Assembly: GCF_014873915.1 (NCBI RefSeq)
Contig: NZ_JADBEJ010000002.1
Span: 124,001-188,000, forward strand
Source of the DNA: Amycolatopsis roodepoortensis
GTDB taxonomy: Bacteria > Actinomycetota > Actinomycetes > Mycobacteriales > Pseudonocardiaceae
Direction: 5' to 3'
Length of the DNA stretch: 64,000 nt
Shown here: positions 34,756-43,276 of the stretch, in pieces
Layout of the letters: every line of letters starts with the position of its first letter
Position numbering within the stretch: position 1 is the stretch's first letter
Translations under genes and position numbers: made by a program
Notes under the pieces: generated by a model
What the model was told of the DNA's origin: nothing
What the model saw: the letters and a program-made list of their open reading frames with translations, nothing else
The model's database searches: none

Positions 34756-35244
34756 ATGACCACCGCCGCTTCCGCCGCCATCACCGCTTCCGGCAACGCT
34801 TCCGACAACGCCGCCCGCTACCTCAAGCCGGCCAAGGCGACCAGCGCGTTCAACGAATTCGTGCTCAAGCTGACGAGGCTCGGCGTCAGCGTCCTGGGGA
34901 GCCGGGTGCTCTCGGTCCGCGGTCGCAAGAGTGGCGAACTGCGCTCGGTCCCGGTCAACCTGCTGAAGCTGGACGGCGAGCGCTACCTGGTCGCGCCGCG
35001 TGGTGTCACGCAGTGGGTGCGCAACCTGCGCGTCGCCGGTGAAGGCGAGCTCAGCGTCGGTCGCCGCACCGAGACGTTCACCTACACCGAACTCGCCGAC
35101 GCCGAGAAGCCCGAAATCCTGCGCGCCTACCTCAAGCGCTGGAAGTTCGAGGTCGGTGTTTTCTTCGACGGTGTCGACGCGAAGGCGTCCGACGAGAAAC
35201 TGCTGGAGATCGCGCCCGGCTACCCGATCTTCAAACTCGCCTGA
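34756..35244 (+). CDS. Nitroreductase/deazaflavin (F420)-dependent oxidoreductase family protein
   Basis: 162 residues of the DDN-like split beta-barrel family, which uses coenzyme F420H2 to reduce quinones and other substrates. Visible are VRGRKSGELRSVPVNLL (cofactor-binding), DGERYLVAPRGVTQWVRNLRVAGEG and a C-terminal helix. The ATG follows GAGGAGACGAG. Divergent from, and likely controlled by, the TetR gene. Whether it binds F420 or a flavin cannot be told from sequence alone. Confidence 0.83.
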   Translation: MTTAASAAITASGNASDNAARYLKPAKATSAFNEFVLKLTRLGVSVLGSRVLSVRGRKSGELRSVPVNLLKLDGERYLVAPRGVTQWVRNLRVAGEGELSVGRRTETFTYTELADAEKPEILRAYLKRWKFEVGVFFDGVDAKASDEKLLEIAPGYPIFKLA

Positions 35245-35300
35245 CCCCGCGACCCACGCCCACCCACCCACGGCACGCCCCACCCACCCTCTTAAGCACG

Positions 35301-35989
35301 CACGCGAGTCACGCCCACTCGCGCAAGTCACGCCTCCACTCACGTGAGTCACGCCCCCAGCCACGCGAGTCACGCCCCACTCGCGCAAGTCACGCCTCCA
35401 CTCACGCGAGTCACGCCCCAGTCACGTGAGTCACGCCCCCAATCACGCGAGTTACGCCCCCAGCCACGCGAGTTACGCCTTCAAACACGCGAGTCGCGGC
35501 CCCAATCACGTGAGTTACGCCTTCAAACACGTGGGTTACGTCTCCGATCACGGGAGTCACGGCTCCGATCACCTGCGTCGCGTCTTCAATTCTGCGCCGA
35601 CCGCCCGCCGCCGACGCGTGCCCAGCCAGCCGACTCGCGTGATTGACAGGACGGCTCGCGTGACTGGATGGCCGACACGCGTGATCAGACGGACGGCTCG
35701 CGTGATCAGACGGACGGCTCGCGTGACTGGAGGGCGAACTCGCGTGATCGGAGCCGTAACTCGGGTGATTGAGGGCGTAACTCGCGTGATCGGAGGCGGA
35801 AGTCGCGTGATTGGGGGCGTAACTCGCGTGGTTGGAGGTGGAAGTCGCGTGATTGGGGGCGTAACTCGTGTGATCAGAAGGACGGCACAGCCGTGATCGG
35901 CCGAGCAAGCGTGTCGTCCCGCTGAACACGCGAGTCGTCCGTCCAATCACGCGTGTCGTCCCGCTGAGCACGTGTGTCGGCCATCCAGG
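35301..35989. repeat. Large 21-nt tandem repeat array, three orientation blocks
   Basis: Forward block 35301-35590, about 14 units (core CACGCGAGTTACGCC; mostly exact 21-nt steps such as 35444, 35465, 35486, 35507, 35528, 35549, 35570). After a 45-nt transition, a reversed block of about 13 units (cgtg starts at 35638, 35659, 35680, 35701, 35722 and so on to about 35890). Then forward again, four units (35906-35989). It occupies most of the 886-nt gap between convergent genes. Frames read through it are artefacts of the 21-nt period. Confidence 0.9.
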
Positions 35990-36051
35990 CTCGGGGGTCG
36001 GTGGGCTGGGCAAGGTGACGGCGGGGCGGCGGCCAGAGGAGCCCGGAAGGC

Positions 36052-36130
36052 CGGAAGCGGAGAGGAGGGAAGCGGAGGAGAGGAGGGGGAGCGGAGAGGA
36101 GGGGGAGAGAGGGAGCGGAGAGGAGAGGGG
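36052..36130 (-). promoter_or_regulatory. 79-nt purine tract; C/U-rich on the minus strand, possible Rho-utilisation site
   Basis: Nearly every base is A or G on the plus strand with a few isolated C, built from imperfect AGCGGAGAGGAGG units. The minus-strand RNA leaving the adjacent small membrane-protein gene would therefore be C/U-rich and G-poor, the signature of a Rho-binding site. The tract could also form triplex or quadruplex structures. Confidence 0.4.
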
Positions 36131-36337
36131 TCAGTCGTCGGTGGGTGCCCGCCGCGGGCGGCGGGCGGTGGCGGCCACCAGCACCACCCCGATCAGGAAC
36201 GCGACCAGCCCGATCAGGAACCACAGCTTCTGCCCGGTCATGAAGCTGCCGGTCAGCACGCCGGCGCCCTGGAGCACCCAGACGCCACCGACCAGCAGGA
36301 AGACCAGCCCCACCGTGAGCGTGACCCAGCGTTTCAT
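36131..36337 (-). CDS. Small two-span membrane protein
   Basis: 68 residues: MKRWVTLTVGLVFLLVGGVWVLQG and KLWFLIGLVAFLIGVVLVAAT are two transmembrane helices, then an Arg-rich tail RRPRRAPTDD that should face the cytoplasm. GGGGAG precedes the ATG. Similar uncharacterised proteins are common in actinobacteria. Ends directly at the purine tract. Confidence 0.75.
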   Translation of the reverse strand: MKRWVTLTVGLVFLLVGGVWVLQGAGVLTGSFMTGQKLWFLIGLVAFLIGVVLVAATARRPRRAPTDD

Positions 36338-36404
36338 CCACAGCTCCCCGCCTCGACGTGCCCTGCGGTGATTCTGGCACCGGGCGCCCCGTCCGGCGAA
36401 CCGA

Positions 36405-37061
36405 TCACCGTCCGCCGACGAGACCGTTCCGGTAGGCGTAGACGACGGCGTGCACCCTGTCCCGCAGCCCGAGCTTCGCCAGGATCCGGGACACGTGGGT
36501 CTTCACCGTCTCTTCGCCCACGTGCAGATGCGCGGCGATCTCCGCGTTGCTGGAGGCGTCGGCCACGAGCAGGAGGACTTCGCGTTCGCGTGACGTGAGC
36601 CGTTCGAGTTCCGCCGGTTCGGCGGCCGCGGGTTCGATGCTGGTGGCGAAGGTCGACACCAGCCGCCGGGTCACCGTCGGATCGATCAGCGCGTCGCCGC
36701 GCGCGGCCACCCGCATGGCGGAGACGAGCTCTTCGGGGGCGAGGCTCTTCAGCAGGAACCCGCTCGCGCCCGCCCGAAGCGCGCGGTAGACGTACTCGTC
36801 CGAGTCGTAGGTCGTCAGCACGAGGACGCGGGTGTCGTTCCCCGGCGCGGACATGATCGCCTCGGTCGCGGCCAGACCGTCCAATTTGGGCATCCGGACG
36901 TCGAGCACGGCGACGTCCGGCCGCAGCGACGCCGCCTGTGCGACGGCGTCACGTCCATCCGCCGCCTCGCCGACGCATTCGAAGTCCGCCTGGGTGTCCA
37001 GTACCGCGCGCATCCCGGACCGGAACATCGCGTGGTCATCGGCGAGTAGTACCCGGATCAC
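36405..37061 (-). CDS. NarL/LuxR-type two-component response regulator
   Basis: 218 residues. Receiver domain with acidic pair in LLADDHAMF, phospho-acceptor Asp in VAVLDVRMPKLDG and conserved Lys in FLLKS; C-terminal LuxR helix-turn-helix LTSREREVLLLVADASSNAEIAAHLHVGEETVKTHVSRI. The GTG start overlaps the kinase stop (GTGA), showing tight coupling to the upstream sensor kinase. Confidence 0.9.
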   Translation of the reverse strand: MIRVLLADDHAMFRSGMRAVLDTQADFECVGEAADGRDAVAQAASLRPDVAVLDVRMPKLDGLAATEAIMSAPGNDTRVLVLTTYDSDEYVYRALRAGASGFLLKSLAPEELVSAMRVAARGDALIDPTVTRRLVSTFATSIEPAAAEPAELERLTSREREVLLLVADASSNAEIAAHLHVGEETVKTHVSRILAKLGLRDRVHAVVYAYRNGLVGGR

Positions 37062-38227
37062 TGTGCCTCCAAAGGAAAACCGACGCGGACCCGCCAGTTC
37101 CGGCCGTCGTCGAGCGGTCCGCATTCCGCGTGCCCGCCGAACAACGCGACCCGTTGCCGGATACCGGCGAGACCGCGTTTCGTCGACTCGGCCGCGGTGT
37201 TCGCGCGGCCGATCTCGTTCGTGATCGTGAGGACCACCTCCGTCTGCCGGTAGGCGAGATCGATCTCGACGATCCCACCGGAGCCGTGCCGGAGCGCGTT
37301 CGTCAGCGCCTCCTGCGCGATGCGGTACAACGCGATGTCCACCGAACCGGGGAGTTCGCGCGGTCCGCCGTGGCTCGTCAGCCGCGCGGGCAGCCCGGCG
37401 GTGCGGAGGTTGTCGAGCAGCTCGTCGAGGTTGTCCAGCCCCGGTTGCCGCTGCGCGTCGCCGTTCTCCTTGCCGTGCAACAGGTCCAGCAGACGCCGCA
37501 GATCGGCCATCGCGGCCCGGCTCGACGATTCGACCGCCGAGAGCGATCGCCGGACGGCCGGTTCCCCTTCCGGCAGCCCGAGCCGCGCGGCGCCCGCGTG
37601 CACGCCGATCGCGCTGACGTGGTGGGAGATCACGTCGTGCAGGTCGCGGGCGATCGTCGTGCGTTCTTCGGCGACGGCCCGGCGGACCGCTTCGGCTTCG
37701 TGCTGCTGCCGTTGTTCCTCCGCTCGCTGGAGGTCGGCGATGTACGCGCGCCGCGCGGTCGTGTATCGGCCGACCATCCACGGGAGCAGCCCGCTCACAC
37801 CGACGTCGATGAGCAGCAGCCGCCAATCCCGGTCGGCCCGGTCGACCGGGATGATGTTGCAGGCGAAGAGCCCGGCGAGCATCGCCGCCAGTGCCGCCAG
37901 CGCCGGTCTGGTCGAAAGCCAGGCACCCGCGCGGTAACCGGCGATCAGCACGCCCGCGTTGGTGGCCTGCAGGTAATGGTCGTACGGGTACAGCAGGAGC
38001 GGCGCGGCGGTGAGCAGCGCGCCGTGCGCGGCCGACACCCAGCCGGAATACCGCGAAGGCCCGGCGAGCGCGACGTTCGCCAGGATTCCGCCCAGCAGCA
38101 CCACCCACGCCGTCCAGCCGAGTGAGAGCGGCGGGCCCGCGATGAGGAACAGCCCGGCGTCGGCGACCAGGCAGACGGCCGCGACCGCCCAGGCCTGTCT
38201 CGCCAGCGAACCACTGATGTCCCGCAC
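37058..38227 (-). CDS. Membrane sensor histidine kinase (HisKA_3 type)
   Basis: 389 residues. The first 155 residues contain about five transmembrane helices (AVAAVCLVADAGLFLIAG onward) with short loops, so the signal may be sensed in the membrane. A dimerisation domain with phospho-acceptor His in ARDLHDVISHHVSA (near 200) is followed by a HATPase with ALTNALRHG and KRGLAGIRQRV. Partner of the overlapping NarL-type regulator. Stimulus unknown. Confidence 0.9.
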   Translation of the reverse strand: MRDISGSLARQAWAVAAVCLVADAGLFLIAGPPLSLGWTAWVVLLGGILANVALAGPSRYSGWVSAAHGALLTAAPLLLYPYDHYLQATNAGVLIAGYRAGAWLSTRPALAALAAMLAGLFACNIIPVDRADRDWRLLLIDVGVSGLLPWMVGRYTTARRAYIADLQRAEEQRQQHEAEAVRRAVAEERTTIARDLHDVISHHVSAIGVHAGAARLGLPEGEPAVRRSLSAVESSSRAAMADLRRLLDLLHGKENGDAQRQPGLDNLDELLDNLRTAGLPARLTSHGGPRELPGSVDIALYRIAQEALTNALRHGSGGIVEIDLAYRQTEVVLTITNEIGRANTAAESTKRGLAGIRQRVALFGGHAECGPLDDGRNWRVRVGFPLEAQ

Positions 38228-38279
38228 GCGCTCAACTCTGCCCTATTTCGCTGGACAGGGGTTCCTAAGATCGAAAGCC

Positions 38280-39341
38280 ATGGGGACCGCGAAGACGCCC
38301 GTGCTCTGGACGACCGGAGCGCCAGGCGCCGGGAAATCCACCACGGCCTGGGGTTTGTACCGACGGATCGTGGAAGCGGGCGGCAACGTCGCGTACGTCG
38401 ACATCGACCAGCTCGGGCTGATCGGGCCGCCGCCCGGCGGCGGGGACGCCGCGCACGCGATCAAGGCGGCCAATCTGCTGCGGGTGCTGGAAATCCTGCG
38501 TGCGCGGGGCGCCGCGCAGCTCGTCGTGTCCGGGGTGGTGGACCCGGCGAAGCCGTACATCGAGAGCCCTGGCTTCGACCTCACGCTCGTCCGCCTGACG
38601 TGTGATCGCGACGAACTCCGGAGCCGGTTCCTCGGCCGTGGCTCACCCGCGGCGGCCTTGCCCGCTCTCTTCGAGGTGGCGGACGCCTACGACAGCGCCG
38701 GTTTCGGCGAAGAGATGGACACGACCGGCCAGCATCCCGGCGAGACCGTCGAGGCGCTGTTCCATCGCTGCGTCGTGGACGCCGGAAGTGTCCGGCCGCC
38801 GGACCCCGGACAGCCGCAGCCCGGACCGGTGACCGTGGTGACCGGCCCGACGGCGGTCGGCAAGTCGACGGCCGCGTTCGCCGCGCTGCGTGACCTGTGG
38901 GAGCGCGATCTTCCCGTCGCGTACGTCGATCTCGCGCAACTCGGGTTCGCGCACCCCGGCCCGGATCCGTCGCTGGAAGCCGCACTCCTGTCGGCCGTCT
39001 GGCGTGGCTATCGCGACGCGGGCGCGAAGCAGCTGATCGTCGTGGCCCGCGAATTCCGCCCGGAGCACCGGCGGGTCTTCGACGCGGTCACCGTCGTCCA
39101 CCTCGACGCGGACGAACCGTCGCTCACCGAGAGAGTCCGGCGCCGGGCCGAGGGCGAGTCCGCGTTGCTGGCGGGCGACGAACTCCGCGGCGCGCCACCC
39201 GGCGTACGGGACCGGGTGGCCGCGCGCGCGATCGCCGAGGCGGCCCGGATGCGCCGTTCCGGCGATCGCGTCGTCCTCGACACCTCCGGACAGGAACCCG
39301 CCGAAACGGCCGCCGCGTTGCTCGCCGTCGTGGCTCAGTAG
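38280..39341 (+). CDS. Protein with two tandem P-loop kinase-like domains
   Basis: 353 residues. Domain 1 has Walker A GAPGAGKST (residues 13-21) and VAYVDIDQLGLIGPP; domain 2 has GPTAVGKST near residue 194 and VAYVDLAQLGFAHPGP. The parallel spacing and shared YVD.xQLG motif show an internal duplication of an adenylate/shikimate-kinase-like unit. Both P-loops are intact. Such proteins are annotated only as ATP-binding; a small-molecule or RNA kinase role is possible. The end overlaps the convergent gene by 7 bases. Confidence 0.7.
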   Translation: MGTAKTPVLWTTGAPGAGKSTTAWGLYRRIVEAGGNVAYVDIDQLGLIGPPPGGGDAAHAIKAANLLRVLEILRARGAAQLVVSGVVDPAKPYIESPGFDLTLVRLTCDRDELRSRFLGRGSPAAALPALFEVADAYDSAGFGEEMDTTGQHPGETVEALFHRCVVDAGSVRPPDPGQPQPGPVTVVTGPTAVGKSTAAFAALRDLWERDLPVAYVDLAQLGFAHPGPDPSLEAALLSAVWRGYRDAGAKQLIVVAREFRPEHRRVFDAVTVVHLDADEPSLTERVRRRAEGESALLAGDELRGAPPGVRDRVAARAIAEAARMRRSGDRVVLDTSGQEPAETAAALLAVVAQ

Positions 39342-39880
39342 CGCCGCTGGCCGTCCTGGCCCTGTCCGGGCGGCCCTCCGCGCTGGTTCTGCCCGGGTTT
39401 GGCGATAGTCGTCGCCGTCGCGGTGCTCCCGGTGACCTTGGCGTTCACCGTCACCGTCTCGCCGGTCTTCGGTTCACCGGTCTTCTTCGTCGACGCGTCG
39501 ATCGTGTAGACCTGCTTGTAGCCGTCCTTGCTGGTCAGGCTGACGGACGTCGCGCTGATCTCGGTGATCTCCCCGGTCTGCGTCCGCTCGGTGCGGTAGC
39601 CGCCGTTGCCGTCGGACACGACGAAGTCGCCGTGCAGCGTGTCGCGCGGCATGCCCCCGTCGGGGCCGATGAGCACCCGGCCGCCGCCGGGGCCGCCCAT
39701 CATCCCGCCCTGTTCGGTGCCGTTGGCGGCGGTTCCGGCCCAGATCGCGGCCCCGCCACCGGCGGCGATCACCACCGCCGCCCCGGCCGCGATCGCGGTC
39801 TTGCGGCCCGACCAGGTCTTCTTGGGCTCGCCTTCCGGGGCGGGCGCGCCCCATTCGGCGGGTTGGGTCGGTTCGGTCAT
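39335..39880 (-). CDS. Membrane-anchored protein with DUF5666-like C-terminal domain
   Basis: 181 residues starting MTEPTQPAEW after GGAGG. A cytoplasmic Pro-rich N-terminus, one transmembrane helix (TAIAAGAAVVIAAGGGAAIWAG, about 29-50), a Gly/Met-rich linker, then an extracellular beta domain (GEITEISATSVSLTSKDGYKQVYTID, TVTVNAKVTGS) that looks like DUF5666, and a Gln/Gly-rich end. Divergent from the OmpR-type regulator gene, hence a candidate target of that system. Function unknown. Confidence 0.7.
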   Translation of the reverse strand: MTEPTQPAEWGAPAPEGEPKKTWSGRKTAIAAGAAVVIAAGGGAAIWAGTAANGTEQGGMMGGPGGGRVLIGPDGGMPRDTLHGDFVVSDGNGGYRTERTQTGEITEISATSVSLTSKDGYKQVYTIDASTKKTGEPKTGETVTVNAKVTGSTATATTIAKPGQNQRGGPPGQGQDGQRRY

Positions 39881-40049
39881 CAGGTCGCCTCCGTGTACTC
39901 GGTTGCGGCCATGCTCGGCGCCGTCGCTGTGCGGGAGCTGTGCCACCGGTGGGCACGCGCTGTGATTCCTCCCCGGCAGGGTGATCGTTCACAGGAAACG
40001 CACAGGCGGCACACAGAGAAGCCTCATCGGCGCCGCCCACGATGGCACC

Positions 40050-40799
40050 ATGACCAGTGTGAACGTCCCTTCGTCCGGTTCCGCGAAGGCCGGCCTGCGC
40101 CGTGCCGACGGCAGCCCCGTGCGGGTGCTGGTCGTCGACGACGAGGCGACCCTGTCCGAACTCGTGTCGATGGCGCTGCGCATGGAGGGCTGGGACATCC
40201 GCACCGCCGCGGACGGCACCGAGGCCGTCCGCGTCGCGCGGGAATTCCGGCCGGACGCGGTGGTGCTGGACGTCATGCTGCCGGATATGAGCGGGCTGGA
40301 GGTCTTGCGCCGCCTGCGTTCCGAGGTGCCGAACCTGCCGGTGCTGTTCCTGACCGCGAAGGACGCGGTGGAGGACCGGATCGCCGGGCTCACCGCGGGC
40401 GGCGACGACTACGTCACCAAACCGTTCAGCCTGGAGGAGGTCGCGTTGCGGCTGCGCGCGCTGCTGCGGCGCGCGGGCGGTGTCGCCGGGCCGAGCGGAT
40501 CGATGCTGATCGTCGGTGACCTGACCCTGGACGAGGACAGCCGTGAAGTACACCGCGGCGGCGATCTGGTGCCACTGACCGCGACCGAGTTCGAACTGCT
40601 GCGTTATCTCATGCGCAATCCCAAACGCGTGCTGTCCAAGGCGCAGATCCTCGACCGCGTGTGGAGCTACGACTTCGGCGGCCAGGCCAACATCGTCGAG
40701 CTGTACATTTCCTATCTCCGCAAGAAGATCGACGCCGACAGGGAACCGATGATCCACACGATGCGCGGCGCCGGGTATGTCCTCAAACCCGCGGGGTAG
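40050..40799 (+). CDS. OmpR-family response regulator
   Basis: 249 residues. Receiver with VLVVDDEATL, phospho-acceptor Asp in AVVLDVMLPDMSG and Lys in YVTKPFSLEE; C-terminal winged helix with LTATEFELLRYLMRNPKRVLSKAQILDRVW and RGAGYVLKP. About 23 extra residues before the receiver are kept from the chosen ATG. Co-transcribed with the kinase gene, which starts 23 bases before its stop. Similar to the TcrX/TrcR group of mycobacteria. Confidence 0.9.
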   Translation: MTSVNVPSSGSAKAGLRRADGSPVRVLVVDDEATLSELVSMALRMEGWDIRTAADGTEAVRVAREFRPDAVVLDVMLPDMSGLEVLRRLRSEVPNLPVLFLTAKDAVEDRIAGLTAGGDDYVTKPFSLEEVALRLRALLRRAGGVAGPSGSMLIVGDLTLDEDSREVHRGGDLVPLTATEFELLRYLMRNPKRVLSKAQILDRVWSYDFGGQANIVELYISYLRKKIDADREPMIHTMRGAGYVLKPAG

Positions 40800-42258
40800 G
40801 CGGCCGTGGTCCCTGCGGCGGCGGCTGATCGCGCAGGTCGCGGGGCTGCTCGCGCTCGTCTGCCTGGTGGTGGGCGTGGTGACCGAACTGGCGCTGCGGG
40901 ACTTCCTGATCGACCAGCTCGACGCGCGGGTCGCCGAGACCAGCGAACGCGCCAGCCGTCCGCCGCCGCCGGGCCGTCCCGGCGGGGAACGGGTGCCAGA
41001 AGGCCTTCGCGCGTACGGGCAGAGCACCGGTTCGCTGTTCGTGAACATCCTCCCGGACGGGCGGGTGGTCGCGGCGGTGCTGCGGTCCAGCTACGACGCG
41101 AAGGTCGCGGACCCGTTCCCCCACGACCCGCTCGGCCCGGCCCAGCTCTCCGCCCTGCTGCGGTCGACACCGAGCGACCGGCCCACGGATGTGGACCTCG
41201 GGTCGCTCGGGGAGTACCGCGTGATCGCCAAACAGGCGGCCAACGGGGGTATCGCGATCACCGGGCTGCCTACGAAGGACGTCACGGACACGTTGTGGAA
41301 CCTGGGTTTCATCTTCGGCGGGGTCGCCATCGTCGGCATCCTGCTGGCGGGCGCGCTCGGCGCGGTGACCGTGCGGCGCACCATGAAACCCCTCGACCGG
41401 CTGGCCGCCACCGCGACCAGGGTCGCCGAACTCCCGCTCGACCGCGGCGAGGTCGCCCTGTCCGAGCGAGTGTCCGAAGTGGACACCGATCCGCGGACCG
41501 AGGTCGGGAAGGTCGGGTTCGCGCTCAACCGCATGCTCGGCCACATCTCGAACGCGCTGTCCGCCCGCCAGGCCAGCGAAAGCCGGGTGCGCCGGTTCGT
41601 CGCGGACGCCAGCCACGAGCTCCGGACGCCGCTCGCGGCCATCCGCGGTTACGCGGAACTCACCCGGCGCTCCGGCTCCGAGGTGCCGCCGGACATCGCG
41701 TTCGCGATGGGCCGGGTCGAATCGGAATCGACCAGGATGACCGGTCTGGTCGAGGACCTGCTGCTGCTCGCCAGGCTCGACTCGGGACGTCCGGTGGTGC
41801 ACCAGCCGGTCGATCTCTCCCGGCTGGTCGCGGACGCCGTCGCCGACGCGCATGTCGCCGGGCCGGAGCACAAATGGCTCCTGGAGGTCCCGCCGGAGCC
41901 GATCACCGTCCTCGGCGACGCGGATCAGCTGCACCAGGTGGTGATCAACCTGCTCGGCAACGCGCGCACGCACACCCCGGCGGGGACCGAGGTCACCACC
42001 TCTTTGTCCATAGTGGACTCGACGGTGACACTGTCCATTGTCGACGGTGGCCCGGGGATCCCGCCGGAGATCCTCCCGGAGGTCTTCGAACGTTTCGCCC
42101 GCGGCGACGATTCACGGTCGCGGGCCGCCGGTAGCACCGGACTCGGCCTGGCCATCGTCGCGGCCGTCGTCGCCGCGCACGGCGGGCAGGTCGGCGTCAC
42201 CAGCCGCCCGGGGCGCACGGAGTTCCGGGTGGTGCTCAGGGCGTCCAGCCACTGTTAG
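40777..42258 (+). CDS. Sensor histidine kinase (EnvZ-type, HAMP)
   Basis: 493 residues: TM1 (LIAQVAGLLALVCLVVGVV), a periplasmic sensor of about 130 residues (TSERASRPPPPG to ITGLPTKD), TM2 (FIFGGVAIVGILLAGAL), HAMP, HisKA with SHELRTPLAAIRGYAEL, and HATPase_c with INLLGNARTHTP, DGGPGIP and STGLGLAIV. Overlaps the regulator gene, a standard cognate pair. Its end overlaps the convergent dehydratase gene by 23 bases. Confidence 0.9.
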   Translation: MSSNPRGRRPWSLRRRLIAQVAGLLALVCLVVGVVTELALRDFLIDQLDARVAETSERASRPPPPGRPGGERVPEGLRAYGQSTGSLFVNILPDGRVVAAVLRSSYDAKVADPFPHDPLGPAQLSALLRSTPSDRPTDVDLGSLGEYRVIAKQAANGGIAITGLPTKDVTDTLWNLGFIFGGVAIVGILLAGALGAVTVRRTMKPLDRLAATATRVAELPLDRGEVALSERVSEVDTDPRTEVGKVGFALNRMLGHISNALSARQASESRVRRFVADASHELRTPLAAIRGYAELTRRSGSEVPPDIAFAMGRVESESTRMTGLVEDLLLLARLDSGRPVVHQPVDLSRLVADAVADAHVAGPEHKWLLEVPPEPITVLGDADQLHQVVINLLGNARTHTPAGTEVTTSLSIVDSTVTLSIVDGGPGIPPEILPEVFERFARGDDSRSRAAGSTGLGLAIVAAVVAAHGGQVGVTSRPGRTEFRVVLRASSHC

Positions 42259-43126
42259 CGCCGCACAGCACGACGCAGGGCAGCTCGCCCTCGGTCCGTC
42301 CCGCCAGCCACGCGGCGAACGGGACCGCGGCCGCCGGTTCGACGGCGAGGCGGAACTCGTCCCAGAGCCGGTCCCGCGCGGCGAGCAGTTCCGCGTCGCT
42401 GACCAGCACGGACGTCACGCGATCGCGGAGCACGACGAACGGGACGCTCCCGATCCTGGTCGCGCCCAGCGCGGACGCGGCCACCGAGTCGATCTCCACG
42501 TCCACCGGCTCGCCCGCCTCCAACGCCGCGCCGAGCGCGCGGCACCGCTCCGGTTCGACGGCGAACGTGGGCACCCCGGACAGTGACGTCCCGGCGACCA
42601 GGCCGCCACCGCCGACCGCGACCAAGAACGCGTCGACGTCCGGCGCGTCCTGGACCACCTCGGCCGCCACGGTGCCCTGACCGGCGACGACGGCGGGGTC
42701 GTCGTACGCGTGCAGATACCGCGTACCCGGCTCGGAAGCGGCTTCGAGCGCCTTCGCGGCCGCCTCCGCGTACGTCGCTCCGTGGCGGATCAGCTTGGCG
42801 CCGGCCGCTTCGATCCGTGCCGTCTTCGCCAGCGGAGCCGACTCCGGCACGTACACCGTCGCGGGCAGACCCAGCAGCGAAGCCGCCGTTGCCACGCCCA
42901 GCCCGTGGTTGCCGCCCGACGCCGTCAGCACCCGCTCCGGCAACGGACCACTCACCAGCGCGTTCACCGCGCCCCGCAGTTTGAACGATCCGCTCCGCTG
43001 CAGATGCTCCAGTTTGAGGATCAGCGGCCGCCCGTCGACCTCGGCGCGCAGCAGCGGCGTGTGTCGCACGAACGGGTGGACGGCCTCGGCGGCCTTGCGG
43101 ACATCTGCCCAGGTCGGAGTGTTCAT
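42236..43126 (-). CDS. Threonine/serine dehydratase-like PLP enzyme
   Basis: 296 residues, fold type II PLP. The PLP lysine is in SGSFKLRGAVNAL, SGGNHGLGVATAA binds the phosphate side and VAVGGGGLVAGT is the glycine loop. Normal catabolic threonine dehydratases are about 320 residues with no ACT domain, as here. It deaminates L-Thr or L-Ser to 2-oxo acids; serine racemase-type activity is possible. The start ATG is the one followed by NTPTWADV. Confidence 0.85.
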   Translation of the reverse strand: MNTPTWADVRKAAEAVHPFVRHTPLLRAEVDGRPLILKLEHLQRSGSFKLRGAVNALVSGPLPERVLTASGGNHGLGVATAASLLGLPATVYVPESAPLAKTARIEAAGAKLIRHGATYAEAAAKALEAASEPGTRYLHAYDDPAVVAGQGTVAAEVVQDAPDVDAFLVAVGGGGLVAGTSLSGVPTFAVEPERCRALGAALEAGEPVDVEIDSVAASALGATRIGSVPFVVLRDRVTSVLVSDAELLAARDRLWDEFRLAVEPAAAVPFAAWLAGRTEGELPCVVLCGANSGWTP

Positions 43127-43162
43127 ACCCCCCACTGTCCCCCATGCCGGGACGGGAGTGAC

Positions 43163-43168
43163 TACACT
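43163..43168 (+). promoter_or_regulatory. -10 element of the SRP RNA gene
   Basis: TACACT seven bases before the expected 5' end of the RNA, a good actinobacterial -10. The -35 is not clear. Confidence 0.5.
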
Positions 43169-43173
43169 GGTCC

Positions 43174-43263
43174 CCGGATCCCGCGCGGCGTCCATCTTGT
43201 GAACCTCCCCAGGGCCGGAAGGCAGCAAGGATAAGCAAGCTCTGACGGGTGCGCGGGATCCCC
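43174..43263 (+). ncRNA. ffs: Signal recognition particle RNA, small bacterial (4.5S) type
   Basis: About 90 nt. The ends pair (GGATCCCGCGC at 43176-43186 with GCGCGGGATCC at 43251-43261), and the apical domain carries the universal SRP signature CCAGGGCCGGAAGGCAGCAAG with its GGAA-type tetraloop and Ffh-binding internal loop. Seven T residues follow as terminator (43264-43270). The RNA with Ffh targets nascent membrane proteins. Position upstream of dnaX is typical of actinobacteria. Confidence 0.95.
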
Positions 43264-43276
43264 TTTTTTTCGGGGG

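Noticed and set aside
35411..36013. Long open frames on both strands with heptad repeats such as NHASYAP
   Set aside because: They are produced by the 21-nt DNA period, which keeps all frames open. No ribosome site, conserved start or known domain supports coding. Similar frames at 16917-17285 and 16945-17247 are rejected too.
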